This document shows positions 18,199 to 20,787 of a stretch of DNA of 20,787 nucleotides, one piece after another. The notes under the pieces were generated by a model. That model saw only the letters and a list, made by a program, of their open reading frames with translations. It was not told the origin of the DNA and searched no databases. The stretch lies in assembly GCF_000003605.2 (NCBI RefSeq), contig NW_003125396.1, positions 10,382 through 31,168 of the forward strand. Direction: 5' to 3'. Each line of letters opens with the position of its first letter. Positions within the stretch are counted from its first letter, which is position 1. Source of the stretch: Saccoglossus kowalevskii (Eukaryota; Hemichordata; Enteropneusta; Harrimaniidae). Both the position numbers and the translations under genes were made by a program.

Positions 18199-18959
18199 AA
18201 CTTACTACGTGCGCCCTTTTTGCTTGAGACTAGTCACGTGCTATTAATATTTGACCACAATCCTGTAATTGGCGATATTGTTAAAGAACCCAAACAACAA
18301 GTCAATGTTACCCAATTTGGCTTGCCTGTGTAAGCATGTTGGAAAAATGTTAATAACCTCTTGACACAAGGAAGTGAGCAAGGAAAGGCTTTAGGTGGCA
18401 CTAGTGGACCATTACCGGGTGCAGGAGATGCACAGGGAAGGTCTTCAACTGTTCGGTAGAAGATAGCTAGTAGAAAACGTTGCTCACAAAAACCCAAATT
18501 TTAACACTGCGCCACAGAAAAAGACAACTAGATGTGTGGAAGCCCCGGATGGTTTGTGCAGGGATGTTTGCTTGAAGACTGACTACAATCTTGAAGTCAG
18601 AAGGTAAAACGCAGCAGAGGTGGCCACACACACAGAAGATGACTGATGTCTGGCCGAGAGCAATCAGGAGTCACTCTACATCTGAACCTGAATGGAAGAA
18701 TAGGAAGTAGGAAGATGAGTGTTCCAAGAAATTTGGAAAGAGAAAGGGGGGAAAACCTGAATCCCAACGGAAAAGACCCAAAGTGGAACTGAAAGAAAGA
18801 AGAGCTCATTTCCTGGGCAGCAATATAAAAGTAATGGTGGATGTAAAAAACGAGTCATTGCTACCAGCTCTACCATCAACTGAAGCTACTGGATCCGAGA
18901 CAGCGTCACTGCCAGTTCGCACAGTAACACCCAGGTCAACAAGTTGCAACTTTCATTGA
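18199..18959 (+). pseudogene. Decayed exon(s) of an unrecognised protein with a basic C-terminal part
   Basis: Successive plus frames read like one protein. 18199-18333 ends in FDHNPVIGDIVKEPKQQVNV and TQFGLPV before TAA. The same frame reopens through NNLLTQGSEQGKALGGTSGP to TAG at 18457. A second frame gives NTAPQKKTTRCVEAPDGLCR and DVCLKTDYNLEVRR. A third gives KTQQRWPHTQKMTDVWPRAI and a stop at 18708. The frame 18711-18959 gives 82 codons, DECSKKFGKRKGGKPESQRK, RPKVELKERRAHFLGSNIKV, then a Ser/Thr-rich tail. The KKFGKRK/QRKRPK clusters look like nuclear-localisation or nucleic-acid contacts (inference). I recognise no domain. Minus-strand open frames here are shadows. Same strand and state of decay as the PHD, transposase-like and ATPase remnants. 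Confidence 0.45.
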
Positions 18960-19245
18960 CCACAAATGTTATTCCTTGTATCATGTAATGACAGAGCGTC
19001 ATCAACAGCATGCAACTTGTTGCAGGAAAATTTAACATTTGTTGACCATAATTGAAAATCAACCAAACATTGTACATTTGTAAATACAGCTAGAATTTTC
19101 ATTTGTTTTATTTTCTGTATATGTATATATTTCATTCCTAGTAGTATGTATCGTCTCCTCAACAAATCGGTAAATATTCCTTTAACATTAAGTCCTTTAA
19201 AATCAAAGTAAATATTTATCCATCTATATATCAAATCAAGTTTAC
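18960..19245 (+). other. AT-rich interval, presumed intron
   Basis: No coding signal on the plus strand. It ends in an acceptor-like TTTACAG at 19241-19247 before the next open stretch. Confidence 0.3.
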
Positions 19246-19257
19246 AGTTTACTATGA

Positions 19258-19563
19258 ATTTATACATTACTGGCAAAGTATGCCAAATGTATTGCAGCTC
19301 TGAGAATTATGAATAATGCCGAGCATGTAATATATCCACCAATTGGTGACTGTATGATGGGAAATAAATATGAAGAGAATGAGAATACCACCAGCATTAC
19401 TAAATATCATTGTAGACCATACGAGTTGACTAATCATTGAGTTTTTATTCCATAAAATTCTATATTGCATGCAGAAAGCATTGTTCATTACTGTGATGGA
19501 ACAACATACAAGATTGTTTCCGGATTCGCACAACAGGTTAGAGAGGCAGTTCGTGTTCAATGA
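19258..19563 (+). pseudogene. Coding remnant of an unrecognised protein, two in-frame stops
   Basis: One plus frame is open for 60 codons (19258-19437), reading LLAKYAKCIAALRIMNNAEH, VIYPPIGDCMMGNKYEENEN and TTSITKYHCRPYELTNH. After TGA at 19438 and TAA at 19453 the same frame resumes with ILHAESIVHYCDGTTYKIVS and GFAQQVREAVRVQ, ending at TGA 19561. Staying in one frame across 100 codons with only point stops, and the even soluble composition, argue for a real former exon rather than chance. I do not recognise the domain. It could be the C-terminal part of the protein whose exons lie at 17.35-18.96 kb, or a separate host gene. The minus-strand frames over these bases (19267-19560) are shadows. 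Confidence 0.45.
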
Positions 19564-20787
19564 GAAGCAGATATTAATACATAATGATAATATAATGTTT
19601 GTTGTGTAAATAAATAGTCCTTGGTTACCAGTTTAATTATTATTAATTCACAATAATAGGCCTCAGCCTGCCTTACATTACTGCTCAATATTTACAACAC
19701 TTGCAGGAAAATACACTGATTACAAGTCCGATTTTAATAATCAGTCTAATCATGCATTTTATGGAATAAAACATTGAGTATCATTATCATGAAACCTGAC
19801 CATTAAGAATTTATCTTGTTTTCGACATTATTTCATCCAAGTAAAGTAAGTTATTTTTTACACAAGATTCTTATATGTTTAATATCACATGATGATAAAA
19901 TTAGCCTAGGGAAAAATAATTACTTTTGTAAAGCTGTAAGTACACATGTCACTGTTATACTTATGTTTTGATTGAATTTAAAGACTTCATGAATACTTAC
20001 ATGTAGTAATATAATCTGTAATTTCTGTAATATGGAATTCCTAGTGTTTTGTTTTTAAAATATGTGTCCAAAATATTATAATAAATGTAGTCACTATTCA
20101 TTTAAGAGTGTAATGACTGACAATATGAATGTATTTCATATACTGAATTCTAATTTTGTTTGTTTCATTGTGGTTGTATCATAAATTATAAGCAAATCAC
20201 AATAACAAATTAAATATAGCAGCGATGACGGGTTTCGAGCCTGCGTGGCTCATGGCAAATTGCACTTGCTTGATGTGATTATTTGACGAACGTTTCATGT
20301 CTAGAATACAATGTTCTTAACAAGTCCTCTGGTATTATGCTATTATGAACCACACTGGAATCAGCAGACATAACCATTTATAGTCATCTGTCCAATGTCA
20401 TTCATAATTAAGGAGTTGTTTGATATTATTAAACATGAATGTTTTACTTTTATGTTAGTGAAACTTTTCAGTTCTAAATGGGCTTGTTGCATTTTGTGGC
20501 CAATTTTTTTCGAAAAAAACTGTTAGAGTTGGAAATGCTGCAAATAATGAGGCTAGTGCATAGTTACTCAATGACTGAAATATCAATTCCAGTTATACCA
20601 TATATGTGCCTCTGAAACAAATCAAGATGGGAAAGTTTTGTTATAGCTTACATGTACGTTAACTGTATTAATAATTCATCTGCTTTGGCCAGTCAGTTGG
20701 TGCATTGGCTATTGATGTCAGGGCAAGTTGGTGTGTGCACATATATATTGCACTGGAAAAGTGCGCCATTGTGAGAGGGAGTCAGAA
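19564..20787. other. AT-rich interval, no supported gene
   Basis: Low-complexity AT-rich DNA. An AATAAA occurs near 19609. Near 20225-20250 a stretch (GATGACGGGTTTCGAGCCTG) has a passing likeness to a tRNA-type B box on the minus strand (GGCTCGAAACC), but no A box or arm structure supports a tRNA or SINE call. Confidence 0.4.

Noticed and set aside
18234-18879. Several 67-87 codon minus-strand frames
   Set aside because: They overlap plus-strand coding remnants and are rich in Phe/Leu/Pro as expected from the complement of Lys/Glu-rich coding sequence.
20215-20260. Possible tRNA or tRNA-derived SINE (B-box-like GGCTCGAAACC on the minus strand)
   Set aside because: One mismatch to the B box, weak T-arm pairing and no A box or acceptor stem.
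1-20787. CRISPR array, bacterial operon or phage region
   Set aside because: No regular short direct repeats with unique spacers, no ribosome-binding-site-led gene series, and spliceosomal introns are present.

Overview
The window looks like a stretch of an invertebrate animal nuclear genome. It is visibly AT-rich. It has GT-AG introns, AATAAA signals, Tx1/L1-like LINE and Gypsy-type LTR relics, and no ribosome-binding sites or operons. The lineage cannot be fixed from the sequence; a marine invertebrate is my best guess. I found no intact gene. Almost every coding stretch is broken by frameshifts, stops or deletions, so the useful content is a set of molecular fossils, several of them recognisable only by joining short open frames.

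Layout. 0.4-1.25 kb (+): reverse-transcriptase part of a Tx1/L1-like LINE ORF2. 2.28-2.74 kb (-): 3' end of a Gypsy-type pol gene (integrase C-terminal region). 3.4-3.8 kb (-): a 3'-terminal exon of an unrecognised protein with an AATAAA. 3.9-5.15 kb: two families of diverged repeats, which recur at 7.2-7.7 kb and 16.3-16.5 kb. 5.44-6.26 kb (+): two exons of the SAM-binding half of a beta-class DNA amino-methyltransferase. 6.75-6.91 kb: a ~34-bp minisatellite. 7.85-9.40 kb (-): LINE ORF1 with a CCHC knuckle. 10.2-13.8 kb (+): exons of a CbbX/CfxQ-type AAA+ ATPase. 13.84-15.19 kb (+): a zinc-ribbon protein resembling a DDE-transposase family. 17.1-17.3 kb (+): a PHD-finger remnant. 17.35-19.56 kb (+): further exon remnants of unrecognised, partly basic proteins, including one with a duplicated 16-residue unit.

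The most interesting point is that the methyltransferase, AAA+ ATPase, transposase-like protein, PHD finger and downstream exons all lie on the plus strand within about 14 kb. They keep introns (so are not processed pseudogenes) and are all decayed to a similar degree. My inference, not proven here, is that they are the remains of one large intron-bearing element or gene cluster combining DNA modification, chromatin reading, an AAA+ motor and a transposase-like enzyme. Finding an intact copy elsewhere in the same genome, bounded by inverted repeats and a target-site duplication, would settle it.
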